DNA of 62,000 nucleotides from Selaginella moellendorffii (GCF_000143415.4 NW_003314403.1:4316-66315), one strand, 5' to 3'. Counted from the first letter of the stretch, positions 19,488 through 32,549 are shown. The notes: generated by a model from the sequence alone, not told the origin. Numbers and translations are program-made.

Positions 19488-19868
19488 AATTCAGTAGCTT
19501 GATAAACATGCAAATATAGAACTTGATGCAAAATCCTTTGATATGTCATAATGCCCCTAGGACCATAAATACATTTCAATAGAGAGGGTCCTTTCATTTC
19601 ATAACTCCTTACGTAGATCTTGGTGAAACCAGAGTTAGTGAAGTTAGTTTCTTGTGATCCCGCATCTGATTGTGATGTCCCTTTGCAGTGTCAATGGAAA
19701 GGTCAATGCACACCAAACTGTAAAATCTTGGAGCAAAATAACGGTCGAATCTATGGCAAATGCCCCTGAAACATTGTAAGGCTCGTGTGGTCTCATGTGG
19801 TGTCCGATCGAAATTCTTCTTTGCAGGGTCATCAAAAAAGACATTGTATACCATTCTGTAAAATCTAG
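19488..19868 (-). repeat. Subtelomeric ~380-bp repeat, copy A
   Basis: Matches the reverse complement of 60376-60752 at high identity. It begins at an interstitial telomere motif in both places. It has internal sub-repeats of the form CACACCAAACTGTAAAATCTTGG / TATACCATTCTGTAAAATCTAG. Short open frames here are not conserved as protein. Confidence 0.8.
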
Positions 19869-19954
19869 TTACAATCTAACGGTTGGATCTCCAGAAAACT
19901 CAAAAAAATCTCGCGCGTGTTAGAATATTCTAGGAATATACTCCTATGTGGATA

Positions 19955-21330
19955 TACCCAAGACTTGGGATTTAGAGGGTCCCATGATCAAGTCTTGTGG
20001 TACCAAGGGGTGTTAGGAATCTGGAGGCTTGGTGTGCTTGGCTGCTTGTGCCTGTGGGGAGTGTAGCCGAACCTTAAGTCCAGTCTAACCCGGGGAGGGG
20101 GATTGGGAGAGATTTGGGAATCCGTAGATGGATGGCTAACACTCCGTTGCTCGTGCAGTGAGTAGCTGAAACCAAGTAGGACCAAGTAGGAGTTGGTACC
20201 ATAGGCGGGAACCTTGGCCAGGGAACTTAGCACAAGCCAAGGTAGAATTGGTCGGATAGACGAGGTAAGCTGGTAAATTGGAAAGGAAAAATTTGTGGCT
20301 TACATTGGTGACCTAGGAGAGAAGTAATAGATAGGGAGATTAAGAAGAAGCTTAAGGCATACCTTGATTGAAGAGCATCTTTCTAGTGTTTTGAAGAGCA
20401 TCTAATATCTTGATTAAGTGTCTTGAAACACATTTTGAGATTAAAGTGATTTTCTCTCACCCTTACCTACTCAAACCCTAACCATAAAACCTAAAAATCA
20501 ACAGTCATGATTTCATTCTCTTCATTGCATCCTAAATTCTAGTGATTTTAATTTTGCAAATTTTAAGGGGACTTGCTTCGGGACGTCAGGGCGAAACACC
20601 GTGGCCTAACGGCCCGGTATGGGTACCTCTACCCCGCCCACTTCCATCCCGAAGGGAAGGCCCAAGCTCCTAGGAAGGGCGAGGACCAATGAGCCACAAG
20701 GTACTCAAGTGGGGCACCACTCCACATGAGCCGGGAGCACTGTAGTCGGTTTCCCTTTCGGGAGTGGGAGCTGCTCTTGAGCACTTCCTTGGGTGGCCCC
20801 TCCGGCACCACTCAAGCCCATGCTCACTCCCACCCAAGGCCCCTCGGCCCCAGTCTCAACCTCAAGTCAGTTTGGAAGCACCACTAGAGAGTTCCTTTAA
20901 GACTGGTTCCTGGACCTCACTATCCCTACTATACTTTTGGAACCCCCTGCAACCCCCCCCCTGGCAGACGCACGCTTTGGGCTTTCACCCCTTGACCCGT
21001 ATTAGTATTTGGACTTAGTCTCTGGCTCGATCTCGGACCCGATTTCGGATCCGACTTCGGATTCGGTCTCGGACTCGATCTCGGACTCGATCTCAGACCT
21101 GATCTCGGACCCGACCTCAGACTCGACCTCGGACTCGGTCTCGGACCCGATTTCGGATCTCGGACTCCGTCTCGAACTCGGTCTCGAACTCGGACTTGAA
21201 CTCGGTCCCCGAGTTGGTCTCGGACTCGATTCCGGACTCTATCTCGAACTCGGTCCTAGAGTCGGTCTTGGATTCGATCTTCGACTTTGTCCCATCCGAT
21301 GAACTCTTTGTCATTTTGGTCATGCGTTTG
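19955..21330. mobile_element. Split LTR with one part inverted
   Basis: 19955-20305 matches 8300-8646 in the same orientation. 20573-21330 matches 7540-8302 in reverse. The two parts meet at the same LTR coordinate (about 8302-8305) but are separated by 267 bp of other sequence. The LTR was therefore broken and one arm inverted. The 21015-21300 part is the LTR minisatellite. Confidence 0.75.
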
Positions 21331-22600
21331 GGGTTCCTTTAGCCTACAACACCTCGGCTAGTTGGTTCCTTACAACCAACAACTCATAGCTCATAGTTTA
21401 TAGCTTGTGGCTCACTTTCTTTTGTGGGATGAAAAATTGGGCTAAGAGAGGTTGGTTCATAAATGGGCAAATAGCAATACCATATATTCAACTTAGGCAA
21501 TTTGTATATTTGAGGTTGTTGAATAACAAATAAAGAAAAAACCCAACTTTCGTGGTTTCATTGTAGATGCTACTGGTGCTAATTGGATTGTTGTGCAACA
21601 AGCATTTGTAAGTGATAAAAGTCAACTGTAACAAAGTAGAAAAAAGAGCTATAAGTTTTATTGGGCAACAAGTATCAATGAACATTGCCAATGTATTAAG
21701 TCTAACTTTTATAACAAGTTCAAGCAACTTTGTTAGGAATGGATGAACACACCAATTAAAAAAAAGCATGAGGCAAAGGCAAATGATATATGCTTATGGT
21801 GGCATGGAGACAAAATACTAATTAAACACCTTCCACATCTGAAATGCTATTTTAGTGGGAAATGCAAGTATGCTACATACTTTAACTGGAACACTCTATT
21901 TATAATCAAACAGCTCTCGGCAAGGAAAACTCAATCCACAACCTAGAGCTAATTCCACTGCTACATTCGCTCCAGCTTTAGGGAGATGTGAATTGCACTA
22001 CCTTTTAGAGTTCGGGTTTAGGGTATATAGTTTAAGTAATTTTATTGTAGTTTGTATATAAAGTCTTTGTTTCCCTGATTGTCTCTTTTCAGAAATTGAG
22101 ATTAAAAAATATCAAGGTATAATCGATCAAAGCACATCCATTGATCACAATCACAGACACTTCTTGACTATCTCTCATGCTATTAAATTATCTTTGGATA
22201 GAATATCTCCAGGAATCTTAGTAGGACGATCGCATTTCTAGATTCTTTTCGTACAAATATGGTACGGAGCCAAGGGGCTCCTGGCATTTTATGGCGTTAT
22301 ACAGCGGGTTTAGGGTATATAGTTTAAAGTTATGGGCATGTCTTCTAGGTGAGCGTGGCTGCCTTCTCTTGCTATTTGTGTGCCTCCTTTCACACGATGG
22401 CTTTAGTGATTTTTGTGGTTCTGCAGTAACGGGACCCAGCCAACTATTAGCAAGCCTTGTTCATGCTTTGGGAATTTTATTTTGTAGATGTTGTGGAAGT
22501 GATTCTGCTGAAGTTTGAAGATCAACATAAAGAAAGTTGAAAACTAACTCATAAAGAACTATGACCTTTTTTGTCAGAGTACGAACTCTGGGACTTAACA
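21331..22600. other. Non-coding spacer
   Basis: AT-rich sequence with no credible gene. A 21-bp phrase GGGTTTAGGGTATATAGTTTA occurs twice, at about 22014-22034 and 22309-22328, each including one telomere-like TTTAGGG. Confidence 0.5.
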
Positions 22601-22665
22601 TTTTCTTTTTGTCAAACTTTTGTTATGATAGCTGCTCTCGCGTTTAAATCAATTTCCTTTAGATT

Positions 22666-24346
22666 TCAGTGTTTCTTCTTGGTGGTGATCTTGTCCCCAC
22701 CCAAGAAGCGTGGGAGATGGAGCAGCGAGTTCACTCTCGTCACACCATCCAGTGCTGACCACTCGTTCTCGTCCGTGGCCAGGCACTCCTTGAGGCTCCG
22801 GCTCTTGCTCGCCTCGCTCCGCCCGCTCCGACAATGATGGAGCTTGATCATCCCCGATGGCGGCTGCTGCTGCTTTAGATCGTCTTCTGTAATCTCTGCC
22901 ACCACAATCTCCTCCTCCTGCTGCTTCATTGCCGGAGCCGCGGGTACTTTCGTTTCCTCCCTGGATACTCCGCTCACCTTTTTCTTCACCACTGCTTCTT
23001 GGGTGGCGGTGGCGTCTTTGCCTTTGTTGAGGTAGAGGCACACCACTGCGCAGTCATCCATCTTCGATGTTGGGTACTTGAGCCTCCAAGCTCTAACGGC
23101 GGATTCGACCAGCGATCGAGCCGATGTCGTCTTTGTTGGAGCTGTGGCCACAATCTTGACGACTTCTTCGTTGCTCAGCACGTCCCACACCTGAAAGTAA
23201 AAAAGAGAAACTAAGAACTTCAAACTTAAAAAATGGTGACTTTGTCTACTCACCCCGTCCGTAGCAAGAACAACAAATTGATCTCTTTCTGTGATACGGT
23301 AGTATGACACCTCTGGGACTGCAATCACTCCAAAGTCCTTGAGACAAAAATCACCAAACGCCCTCGCCATGGCCAGCCCCGGTGAATTGTCGTGCGGTAG
23401 CCACACACGGGCAACTTCGGGTTCGTCGTGTAAGGCAAAAACTCGACCTTTGCACTGCCTTATTCTCTCTGCTTCTTCTGCTGACGAACACCAAGGTCAC
23501 ACACACATTTCCAAGTCGTACTAGAGATATTCATACCGGGCAAATTGGGTTTGAGATCGACAGTTAGCTGAACTGCTCGTATAGAGTTGTCATCCGCTCG
23601 AGATCCCATTACCGCTCTCGAGTCCCCAACGTTACCAAGAACCAGTTCGTCTCCCTGCGCACAGGAACAAAGAGCCATTGGCAACACAGAAAAGCTTGAA
23701 CAAGACCTGCTTGATGAGCGTCACAGCCGTGGTTCCACTGCAGAAACAGTCGATGATGGGATGAACGCGAAGATCTTTGTCCATCACCTTGTACGACTTG
23801 AGATGCGTTTCCTTCCACACCTTGAACATTTCAGGCTCCTGTGCCTCCTCGCCGGAGTCACTCCCCGGTAGCACCTGTTCTTCGGCTTTCTCGGACTCGC
23901 CACCATCGGACAAGTTCTTCGACTCCGTAGCCTCCTGCCAGTAGGCGAGCAGCTTTGATGGAAGCGAGTCTCTCACCCTCCGGGCGACAAGATGGCCATA
24001 AGGGCCGTGGCCATCGAAAACGCCACAGAAAGTTGTATCTTTTCGGGAACAAAAGCTCTAAACCAAAAGAGAGTCTTTAGCAAACGAAAGCGACACAGGA
24101 CCCAAAAGAAATTCTTCTCACCTCCCACACGATCATGGCGTCCTGATTGACACCTTTTCGCCCTTGCTGCGTGAAGAGACAGGCAGCGCTGTTGGAAGCT
24201 CCATTGGAACAGATCCTCCCGGTGACCAGCGCAAGCCTTTGATCGTGCCGCGCCTCCGCTGCCAAGGCCTCCCGCGCCTCCTTTTTCCTGTCCTTCCTAC
24301 CAGAGTGGCTTCTCTCTTGCTCCTCGCACGAAAGGCAGGACCCCAT
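22666..24346 (-). CDS. Protein phosphatase 2C, membrane-anchored type
   Basis: Ser/Thr phosphatase of the PP2C (PPM) family, Mg/Mn-dependent. Five exons: 24346-24122, 24057-23707, 23654-23537, 23468-23254, 23190-22666; 1,434 nt, 477 residues. The start MGSCLSC is a classic N-myristoylation plus palmitoylation signal, pointing to membrane attachment. Metal-binding motifs are intact: FCGVFDGHGPYGH, CSGTTAV, GNVGDSRAV, ATDGVWDVLSNEEV, MDDCAVVCLYL. ERIRQCKGRVFAL and WLPHDNSPGLAMARAFGDF are also typical. The pattern fits plant clade E. A Lys/Glu-rich tail follows the catalytic domain. Exon junctions are GT-AG and in phase. Confidence 0.93.
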
Positions 24347-25423
24347 GAGGGCCCTGATGATTGTCGCCGCACACTCCACCTTGGATGCTCCACTAGTGTC
24401 CTGCGTTGCTCCAGCCGCTACGGATCGAGATCTTCGCAAGACTCATCGCTGCTGGGTTGAATTCTGGCACGCTGCCGCCGCGATTGACACTGCGTTCCTG
24501 CCGTCATCGGGCGGGATCTTCCAATTCACCCATGCAAAAGCCCCAATTCCCGGCCACAGCGCCTCGTCCCCGATTGCTGTGGCCTCGTAAATTCCCGGTA
24601 CAGTACGATGTGGTATGGAGAGCTGTAGAGGGCGTGCTTTCGCTAGAAATTCCGTGAATCTTGGGCGCCAGACAAGAATCCACCCATTTCCTGGCTATCC
24701 CTACCTGGATCCAAAACCCTGCTCGGATGAGATTGATCGCAGCGCCTTGCTTGCGCGGCGCGAGCTGGAAGTCACAGGTAGCTTGTGAGGATTAGTGCGT
24801 CGTCTTGGCGGCGCTCCCTCTCGTCGCGCTCCCAAAGACGCTCACTCCACGCGGGCGCCAAAAAGAATCTTCCGACTCGGAATGCCCAGCCAGCCGCCGG
24901 CAAAAATTCCGAAACGGAAGATCAGTCTGCCACGTGGCGCAAATTCGGTCATCTGCGACGGATGTGGTAACGGCCGGTCGGGATGCTTACACGTGGCCGC
25001 GGATATTCCCGCCTTGCACGGATTAAGGGATAAGGTTTAGTCAATCATGGAGCTTTCTAGAGGACGCTACTAAACAACTGCTCGCATTTAAAGCTCTGGG
25101 CGTTCCATTCCATTCTTCAGTGTCCTATTTCCTTTTCTCTTCCCATTCACCACACGTGAACATGGTAAGTTTGATCCAATCAAATTGGTAGTAGAAAAGA
25201 GTCACGGTGTATAAGTAGCATACCTGAAAGAAAGGAGCCACCGAAAAAAAAAATGCCCATGGTGGTGATGATACGTTTTAGAGGAATTCTGTGCTTTCTT
25301 TCCTTTTTGTTGTTCTTGAGTGAGTAGGTCATCCATCTAGAAGGAACAGACAAACAAGCTTGATTGTCTCAGAATCGAAACGAGAAAAGAGAAAGTTTCA
25401 CGTACGTTTTGGGTTTTGGCGTG
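24347..25423. other. Intergenic region upstream of the PP2C gene
   Basis: The PP2C 5' flank and the 3' flank of the OBERON-like gene. Nothing coding is recognised; the short open frames overlap and have no conserved features. Confidence 0.6.
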
Positions 25424-27267
25424 TCACGGAGTAGGAGCTGAAGTTTCCATGGCGGTGGCGTCCCTTTTGGAGGATGATCTGTTGAGCAAGTACTGTATCT
25501 TACACATTGTCACCATCTGTGCCGGATCGTTTTGAGTCCGTGACATCTCTTGGAGCTTGATCTTCTCGAAGAGATACCGCCGCTCCGCCTCGGCTTCGTT
25601 GAGTCGGAGCTTGAGATACCTGCTCGCGTACTCCTCCTCCACTTTCTCTGACTTGGCCAGAGCAATCCGCTGGAGATCATCCGCGTCGCGCCTTGCCTCG
25701 TCTGCTCGCTGCTGGAACATCTCCGCCTCCGCCTGCTTCAGCCGGATGATCGTCTCCAGCTCTTCAATCTGCTGCCTCTTGCGCTGCCTCTCGATCTGGA
25801 GCTCTGTAAGTTCCCTCCTCTTGTCCTCCACCTCCCTGTCGCACGACTCAAGGGACAGCCGAGCTCGCTTCACGTCCACGACCTTCTCAGCAGCAACGCT
25901 CTCCATCTTTGAAACGGCCTCTTTCACCACTTCCGCGATACGTGAGCAAGCCTCCTGCGGCTCCACGACTTTTTTATCCTCGCTCGAATCATCCGCTTCC
26001 TCCACCTCCGTTTCTAGGGGCAGAATGAAAAAAATTGAGCAAAATAGAACAAAACCGTACCTTGGAAAAGCCGGTGTATTTCCTTGAGAACAACGCTCAC
26101 ATCGGTCCCACTTCGAAGCCTCTCGAGCGACTCGTGAGCCTTCTCATGGAGTTTTTTACCATTCTGGTCCTCGCTGCCATGGAAAATCCGCCGCAAGCTG
26201 TCCAGCTCCCGCACGAGCTCGTTGATATCCCAGTCGGAGGAACACGCTCGAAAAACATCCCTGGCCCAGCCCAAGAGCTCCGACGTGCCACCGCAAGCCC
26301 GGCACCTGAAAATCATCTCGGGAGCAGCAGCAGCTCCGCCACCTTTCTTCTTCTTGGAGCTGGTTCCCGTTGTGATCTGCCGAGCTCGCATCGCACAGTC
26401 GGTGTGAGTCCAGTGCGAGCAAGAGTCGCATCCCACCCAGCGGCAGGTGTTGACGTCGAAATCAAACTTCCCGCAGAGGAGGCACATACACGAGCTGCAA
26501 AAGCCCGTCTTGGCGCTGCAAACTTCGCAGCTACAGTCGTCCACGGGGATCTGAACGTGACATGCCATGTTGCGGCACCTGGTGTGGAAGAAAACTTCGA
26601 CGAGAGCCGACTGGGTGACGCATATATCCGGGTGGAGGAACGCCTGGATCCCAGTCTTGATCGCCACCAGCAGCTCTAGCTGTGTCCGGTGGGATCGCAT
26701 GAGTGAAGCGGGAGACAAATCTCCTCGCGCCTGGACGAGCTTCTGGAGGAGCACGAATTCCTCCCTTTGCCTCGGCCCACCCATGCCGGTCAGAACCTCG
26801 CGGAGCTCCGCCTTGAGCTCTTCCAGGTACTCGTCGGGCTGTGCGTGGAACCTGCTGGCCAGGGCCTCGATGGGAGCTTGCGCTATGTCGCGGAGCTGGA
26901 TCCTGTCCATGTTTACCACCTGGTGGACGACCGTGGAGTGATCGTGATCGTGTTCGTGTTGATCTTCCTCCTTCAGGAGCTTGTCCCTCTCTCTCTCGCC
27001 ATCGCTCTTGGCCACCGTCGCCGCCTCCGCCGGCAATCTTCTTGCCTCTTCCCCTGTTCTTTCCGTCGGCCAGGTCTCGCGAGAGCTGGCGCTCTCCGAC
27101 GGCGATTCCCGGCGGCGATCTGGCGATGGGCACGCATCCGACGATGCGAGGGAGAGAGACGTACCGCGAGATTGTGGCGGAGGAGGGGGAGGCGGCGCCG
27201 CTGCGCCTGGCGGCTTGCGATCCAGGGACAGACCCTGGCCCTCGCTGTAAGACCAGCTGCGCTTCAT
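25424..27267 (-). CDS. OBERON-like PHD-finger protein
   Basis: Plant nuclear PHD protein of the OBERON family, whose Arabidopsis members act in meristem establishment and maintenance. Two exons (27267-26061 and 26013-25424) with a 47-nt intron; 1,797 nt, 598 residues. Order: low-complexity Pro/Ser N-terminus (1-100); helical OBE region (RIQLRDIAQAPIEALASRF, YLEELKAELREVLTG); Cys/His-rich PHD domain from about residue 230 (MACHVQIPVDDCSCEVC, CLLCGKFDF, CDSCSHWTHTDCAMR, FRCRACG); then a long Glu/Arg-rich coiled coil ending in MCKIQYLLNRSSSKRDA. The spliced junction reads RLFQETEVEEADDS in phase. Confidence 0.93.
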
Positions 27268-27987
27268 AACGATCTTGGACTAGGTGTGGACGAAATCCGC
27301 GAAATCCAGCCCCAGCGCCTAGGAATCCGACCTCATTGCAAGCAAAATGTGGCAAGATAGTGCCGGGAATGCCCCTGATAGCCTCGATCCACGAACCCTA
27401 GAAGAACGCTGGGGAGCCCTCTCCCATCGGTTAGTTTACTAGAGCTAAGCTTCGAGAACGCCACCGGGTTTCTCTCCATATCTACCAGAATCTTCCCGCA
27501 TATTCCGTTCAACATCTGACCTGGTCAGCGTGCCGGGAGATTGTGACCGGCTGGTGGCGCGAAAGTGGCGGTGACCAACGCACGCGCCACCCAGTGTAGC
27601 CGGTGGCTAGTGCGGTGGTCAGCCGGTCAGCCGGTCGGGCGACCTGGTTGGTGGACGCGAGACTTATGCTCCAATCCGATTTAGTCTCCGCAGTACAAGT
27701 CAAAGTCAAACTGTGTTTTCCTCTTCGCATTTACTAATGCCAGACAATAGCGTGCAAATACCGTTTGATAATGGACGGCTCGGATCAGGCTTTGCGTGAC
27801 GCATTTGCCAGGCAGATAAGAATCTCTTACCTTTAAGCTAAACAAAAGTGGTAGCTCTAATAAGAATGGAATATCCACCTTCGATTCCGACGCGTATCAC
27901 AAGATTGACCATTCAAAGTCAAAGCAGCGTGTTTTTAGTACTCAAATACTCGCCTCCTCCATTGAAGAAAGTTCTTCACAGACGACC
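27268..27987. promoter_or_regulatory. Divergent promoter region with W-box cluster
   Basis: 720 bp shared between the minus-strand OBERON-like gene and the plus-strand chitinase gene. Four W-box cores (TTGAC or its complement GTCAA) lie within 290 bp of the chitinase ATG: AGTCAA at 27698-27703, 27704-27709 and 27917-27922, and TTGACC at 27905-27910. W-boxes bind WRKY factors and are common in defence gene promoters. A GGACGGCTCGGATC motif lies at 27773-27786. Confidence 0.5.
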
Positions 27988-29064
27988 ATGGCGTCCTCCT
28001 CGATTTTCCGCATTGCAGCGTTCCTCCTTCTGATCGTCCTCTCGAGTTCTTGTGCTCGAGCGCAAGATGGATCATGCTCGGAGACCAGGCTATGCCCCTC
28101 CGGGATGTGCTGCAGCCGGTTTGGATTCTGTGGCACCACCGATGCCTACTGCGGTGTCGATTGCCAATTCCAGTGCCCAGGATCATCAAATCCTCCTTCG
28201 GTTCCAAGCCCAGCAGCACCCAGCCAAAACACGGGCGTGATCGCCACTTACTGGGGACAGGATGGCGGAGAAGGAAGCTTGCTCGATGCTTGCAACTCGG
28301 GGAACTACCGGATCATCATGGTCTCGTTCCTCTCCCAGTTTGGAAACGGCCAGACTCCGGTGCTCAATCTCGCCGGACATTGCGATCCAGCGGGTGGGAC
28401 TTGCACCGGATTAAGCTCCGAGATCAGCCAGTGCCAGCAGCTGGGGATCCGAGTGCTGCTCTCCATTGGTGGCAGCGCTGGAAGCTACGGCCTCTCATCG
28501 AGCAGCGATGCCCAGTCCGTGGCGAGCTACATCTGGAATACCTTCCTCGGCGGGAGCTCCAGCTCTCGGCCCCTCGGCAGTGCCGTACTCGACGGCGTCG
28601 ACTTTGACATTGAGAGAGGTGCCGTTCCACAGCTCTACGTTGATCTGGCGAGAGCTCTCCGCGGATTCGATGGATCTATGATCCTGGCTGCAGCTCCACA
28701 GTGTCCAATCCCAGATGCCAACCTCGGATCCACAATCCAAATCTCGGGCCTCTTCAACTACATCTTCGTCCAGTTCTACAACAATCCTTCGTGCCAGTTT
28801 GATGGCAGTAGTGCATCAAACATCCTCTCTTCTTGGAACTCGTGGGTGTCCGACTCGGTCACGCCATCCTCGGCCAGGGTTTTCATGGGATTGCCGGCAT
28901 CGTCCTCGGCTGCTCAATCTGGAGGATTCATGCCAAGCTCTACTTTGATCTCCCAAGTTCTTCCTACAATCAGATCTTCTCCGAAATATGGCGGCGTCAT
29001 GCTCTATGCTGTGAGTTTTGACCGCCAGACCTCCTACAGTAGCTCCATTCGCTCCAGCGTCTAG
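27988..29064 (+). CDS. Secreted chitinase: hevein domain plus GH18
   Basis: Endochitinase of glycoside hydrolase family 18 (class III, hevamine-like) with an N-terminal chitin-binding domain; 358 residues, no intron. Residues 1-25 are a signal peptide ending CARA. Residues 27-64 are a hevein-type domain with eight cysteines ([19 protein letters not shown], then [15 protein letters not shown]). A Pro/Ser linker follows. The GH18 barrel begins at [15 protein letters not shown] and carries the DxxDxDxE catalytic motif as [11 protein letters not shown], Glu being the proton donor, and [16 protein letters not shown]. The cell-wall or extracellular target is fungal chitin. Angiosperm class III enzymes normally lack the hevein domain, so this order is notable. 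Confidence 0.93.
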   Translation: MASSSIFRIAAFLLLIVLSSSCARAQDGSCSETRLCPSGMCCSRFGFCGTTDAYCGVDCQFQCPGSSNPPSVPSPAAPSQNTGVIATYWGQDGGEGSLLDACNSGNYRIIMVSFLSQFGNGQTPVLNLAGHCDPAGGTCTGLSSEISQCQQLGIRVLLSIGGSAGSYGLSSSSDAQSVASYIWNTFLGGSSSSRPLGSAVLDGVDFDIERGAVPQLYVDLARALRGFDGSMILAAAPQCPIPDANLGSTIQISGLFNYIFVQFYNNPSCQFDGSSASNILSSWNSWVSDSVTPSSARVFMGLPASSSAAQSGGFMPSSTLISQVLPTIRSSPKYGGVMLYAVSFDRQTSYSSSIRSSV

Positions 29065-29195
29065 AGCGCTTAAATGTTCGTGGCGCTAATCTTGATTTTA
29101 AATTCAGTGAATATACTATACTTATTCTGTCCTTGACCGTTTGAAATTGGACGGTCCCGATCAAGTTTGGTCCTTTTAGGTCTAGGGTATTGGCT

Positions 29196-32100
29196 ATGGA
29201 GGAGTTTCTGGATGTTCTGACGCCAGAAGGCGCGCACGCTGGATTCTCCAAGCCCAGGTATCGCGTAGCGATTCATGGATTAGAGCTGAGTCTGATGCCC
29301 TGAGAATGCCAGGAATTTGGTGCACAGAGATGGCGACTACCATCGAGCAGTGCAGGTGTGCATCTATGCCGAGAGCACGAAGCAAATCCTCTTGCAAAAG
29401 CGAGCGGATTGCAAGGACTCATGGCCCGGGCTGTGGGACATTTCGTCCGCTGGGCATATCTCCGCCGGGGACACCTCGCTACACACTGTCAGGTTTTCTC
29501 TTTAGTTTGTCTCGATGATTTAGTAGAAACGAACGCTTTACTTCTGTAGGAAAGAGCTGGAAGAAGAGCTTGGGATCATCTTACCGGAGGATGCTTTTGA
29601 GCTTCTCTTCGTCTTCCTACAAAGAGTGTAAGCTTTTTTCCTTCTTCTTTATGTAAACTGGATCTCACTGTGTGTGCCTGGGTATAGCGCCCTTAACGAC
29701 GGGAAGTTTATAAACAATGAGTACAACGATGTCTACCTTGTGACAACCATCGATCCCATGCCTTTGGAGGCTTTCACGCTTCAGGTGGCTTAAGTTTTAG
29801 GTGCGTGAGTTTGCGGTATTTTGTCTTACCGGAGTTTTTAAGTCTGGTAGGAGTCAGAAGTTTCCGATGTCAAGTATATGTCCATTGAAGAGTACAAGAT
29901 GGCTTTGATCAAGAAGGATCCAGCTTATCTTCCATATGACATGGATAAAGAATATCACTTCCTGTTTTCGTCTCTAGAGAAGAGGTACGCATTTGTTTAT
30001 CACTTCTTTGCTTCCTTACTCTCTCGCTACTCAGATACGCATCAGACGCCAAGCATAGAATCTCGACTTTGCAGAGCCAACTGAGTCGCTATTGTCCCGT
30101 CAATCTGACTGGAGAGGTGAGAATGGTGCATGAAATGAATTGGCACTGGCTCTTGTCTGTTGCAGATTGGTGGCGTCAGCGACGGGGACATCAAGGCATT
30201 GTCTTACACGATACGCGCGGCACAGATTCTGGATAGAATATTTATCGAGCAGGTGCATAATCGTCATCTAACCTTTTAGTTCTTCATGTAATGTGTCAGG
30301 AATGTTCGAGCAACCCGGACTTAAGTTCCTGGCTGGAAAAGAATGGCGAGAACTCAGAGCTCGACCACCTGAAGCTTTCTTATTTCCGGATCAATAAAAG
30401 CCCATGGTATGATGCGTTACGAATCGCCGACCGGTTACTCACTCCTGTTCGTGTAGGTCTTGTCTTGATGAAAACGAAGCGTTCCTGACAACTGCTGATT
30501 CTGCGATTAAATCTACGAAAGCAACGGTACGAAGTGTTCACGGCTGGAATGGCTTGGAATACAGAGCTGCATTTCCGGTGATTAAGCCTCCTGGAGCAAA
30601 CTTTTATCCTCTGGACATGGACAAAGCGGTAAGCCATTTGGAGTGTCGTTGCTGGTTCACAGATAGTTTGTGGCAGGAGTTTGAGGCTTGGAAGTCCACA
30701 CTAAACGAACAGGAAAAAGAAGATGCAATCGCGTTTTTTACTGTTATTCGGAGAAATGCTACTGATGCTAGCCGCGGATTATTTCTCCGGAAATACTCGG
30801 AGGAGTACAAGCCATATCTTGTAGATGCGGCCAAGCTTCTCAATACTGCCGGAGATTGTGCTGATACCCCCAGGTAAAGAAGCCTGCTAACAAATTGTCG
30901 CCTAACACGTTCTAGCTACAAAGTCTGCAGCGCCTTCTCAAGGCAAAAGCAGAATCATTTGTTTCTAATGACTATTTTGATTCCGACGTTGCGTGGATTG
31001 AGCTGGTATGGCGTTTTATGTCATAGACAATCCATAACGGAAATGTTTTCCTTCTGCAGGAGTCCGCAATTGACGTTACTATCGGGCCCTACGAGACGTA
31101 TGAAGATGCATTATTTGGTTATAAGGTTGGGCTCCAACCAGTTTTTTGCTACATCAAATTTGAGTTTTTTCTTTCTCCTGTTTTAGGCGACTTTTGAAGC
31201 TTTTATCGGAGTTCGCGATCATGTAGCGACAGAGCAAGTTCGTCTTTTCAGTGGACAACTGCAGGTGTGGTCCTTTCCGTCGACCTTTCTTTTCTAAACT
31301 TTCTACGCGTGCAAGAACCCAGACTTTGGAAGACAATCTACCTTTGGCTGACAAGTACAAGTCTACGAACGTAAAAGCTTCTCCGATCCGTGTGATTCAA
31401 TTGATATTTAACTCTGGAGTAAGTAGCGAACAATATCTCTTCACTCCTTGTATTCATCTCTCGTTTACAGGACGTCAAGGGTCCACAAACTGTGGCATTC
31501 AACTTGCCTAATGATGAGAGGATTGTAAAGGAGAGAGGCAGCGCTATGGTTATGCTCAAGAACGTCTCGCAAACAAAGTAAGCACGCACTCTCTGGAGTA
31601 ACTAGATACATTCAACGTGCTTTTCCTCGTTGCAGATTTGACCAGATATTGTTGCCAATTGCAAAAGTCTGCATTGCCGAGTCACAGAAACACTATGTGG
31701 ATTTCGAGGCTTTCTTTGCGCACACAATTTGCCATGAATGCTGTCATGGAATTGGTCCACATACTATTGTTCTCCCAGATGGAAGGGAGTCGACTGTGAG
31801 GCTGGTACGCCATCAGTTCAATTTTTTTTCACTTGCATGACTGACAACACAACATTACAGGAGTTGCAAGAGTGCCATTCTTCATTGGAGGAGGCTAAAG
31901 CTGACGTGGTAGGCTTGTGGGCTCTTCATTATCTGCTGGATCAGGTATGGAGTAAACATTCAGCTCTCGATTAAACGCTATCTCCCTTGCAAACGCAGGG
32001 ACTACTTTCCAGGGACTTGGAAAAATCTATGTATGTCTCTTTTCTGGCTGGTTGCTTTCGTTCCATAAGGTTTGGCTTGGAGGAGGCTCACGGGTAAGCA

Positions 32101-32549
32101 AGCATTTTTCTTTCCATTCTTATTTCTTACTGACGGTGGGATCTCAACAGCAAAGGACAAGCATTGCAATTCAACTGGATTTACAACAAAGGAGGATTCG
32201 AGCTCAACTCGGATGGCACATTCTCTATCAATTTTCACAAGGTAAGCGCCGGCTCCTCTTCCCTGACTTCTAAGTAATTGCTCGTGGACTCTCCTCAGGT
32301 GAGGGACGCAGTGAAGAGCCTCTGTACCGAGATTATGACTGTTCAGGCTCTAGGGGACAAGGCCGCCGCCATTTCTCTTCTGAGCAAATACGCGACCGTG
32401 ACACCAGCACTGGAACGCATGCTCTCTCGGGTCAGAGACGCAAAGGTTTGCTTGATTTCTTTCGCGATTCTTGGCACATCTTTCTAGCTCTGTTAACGCA
32501 GATACCGGTGGATGTTGTCCCTTCTTTCGACGTGCTAGAGAGGCTTTGA
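29196..32549 (+). CDS. Nudix hydrolase fused to DPP III-like peptidase (NUDT3-like)
   Basis: A many-exon gene. The first exons are 29196-29257, 29313-29492, 29550-29627 and from 29688; the stop is TGA at 32547-32549. The spliced start reads MEEFLDVL...KPR|NLVHRDGDYHRAVQV. The Nudix signature follows as GHISAGDTSLHTV|RKELEEELG, with K where the consensus box has R. The rest is a peptidase-family-M49-like region: WNGLEYRAAFPVIKPP-like YRAAFPVIKPPGANFYPLD, then the zinc motif HECCHGIGPH and second-ligand motif EEAKADVVGLWALHYLLDQ, ending VDVVPSFDVLERL. The same two-domain plan occurs in plant NUDT3 proteins. Note that the motif is HExxH, not the HExxxH of animal DPP III. Exons beyond the fourth were read by frame and not all junctions were fixed. 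Confidence 0.88.
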
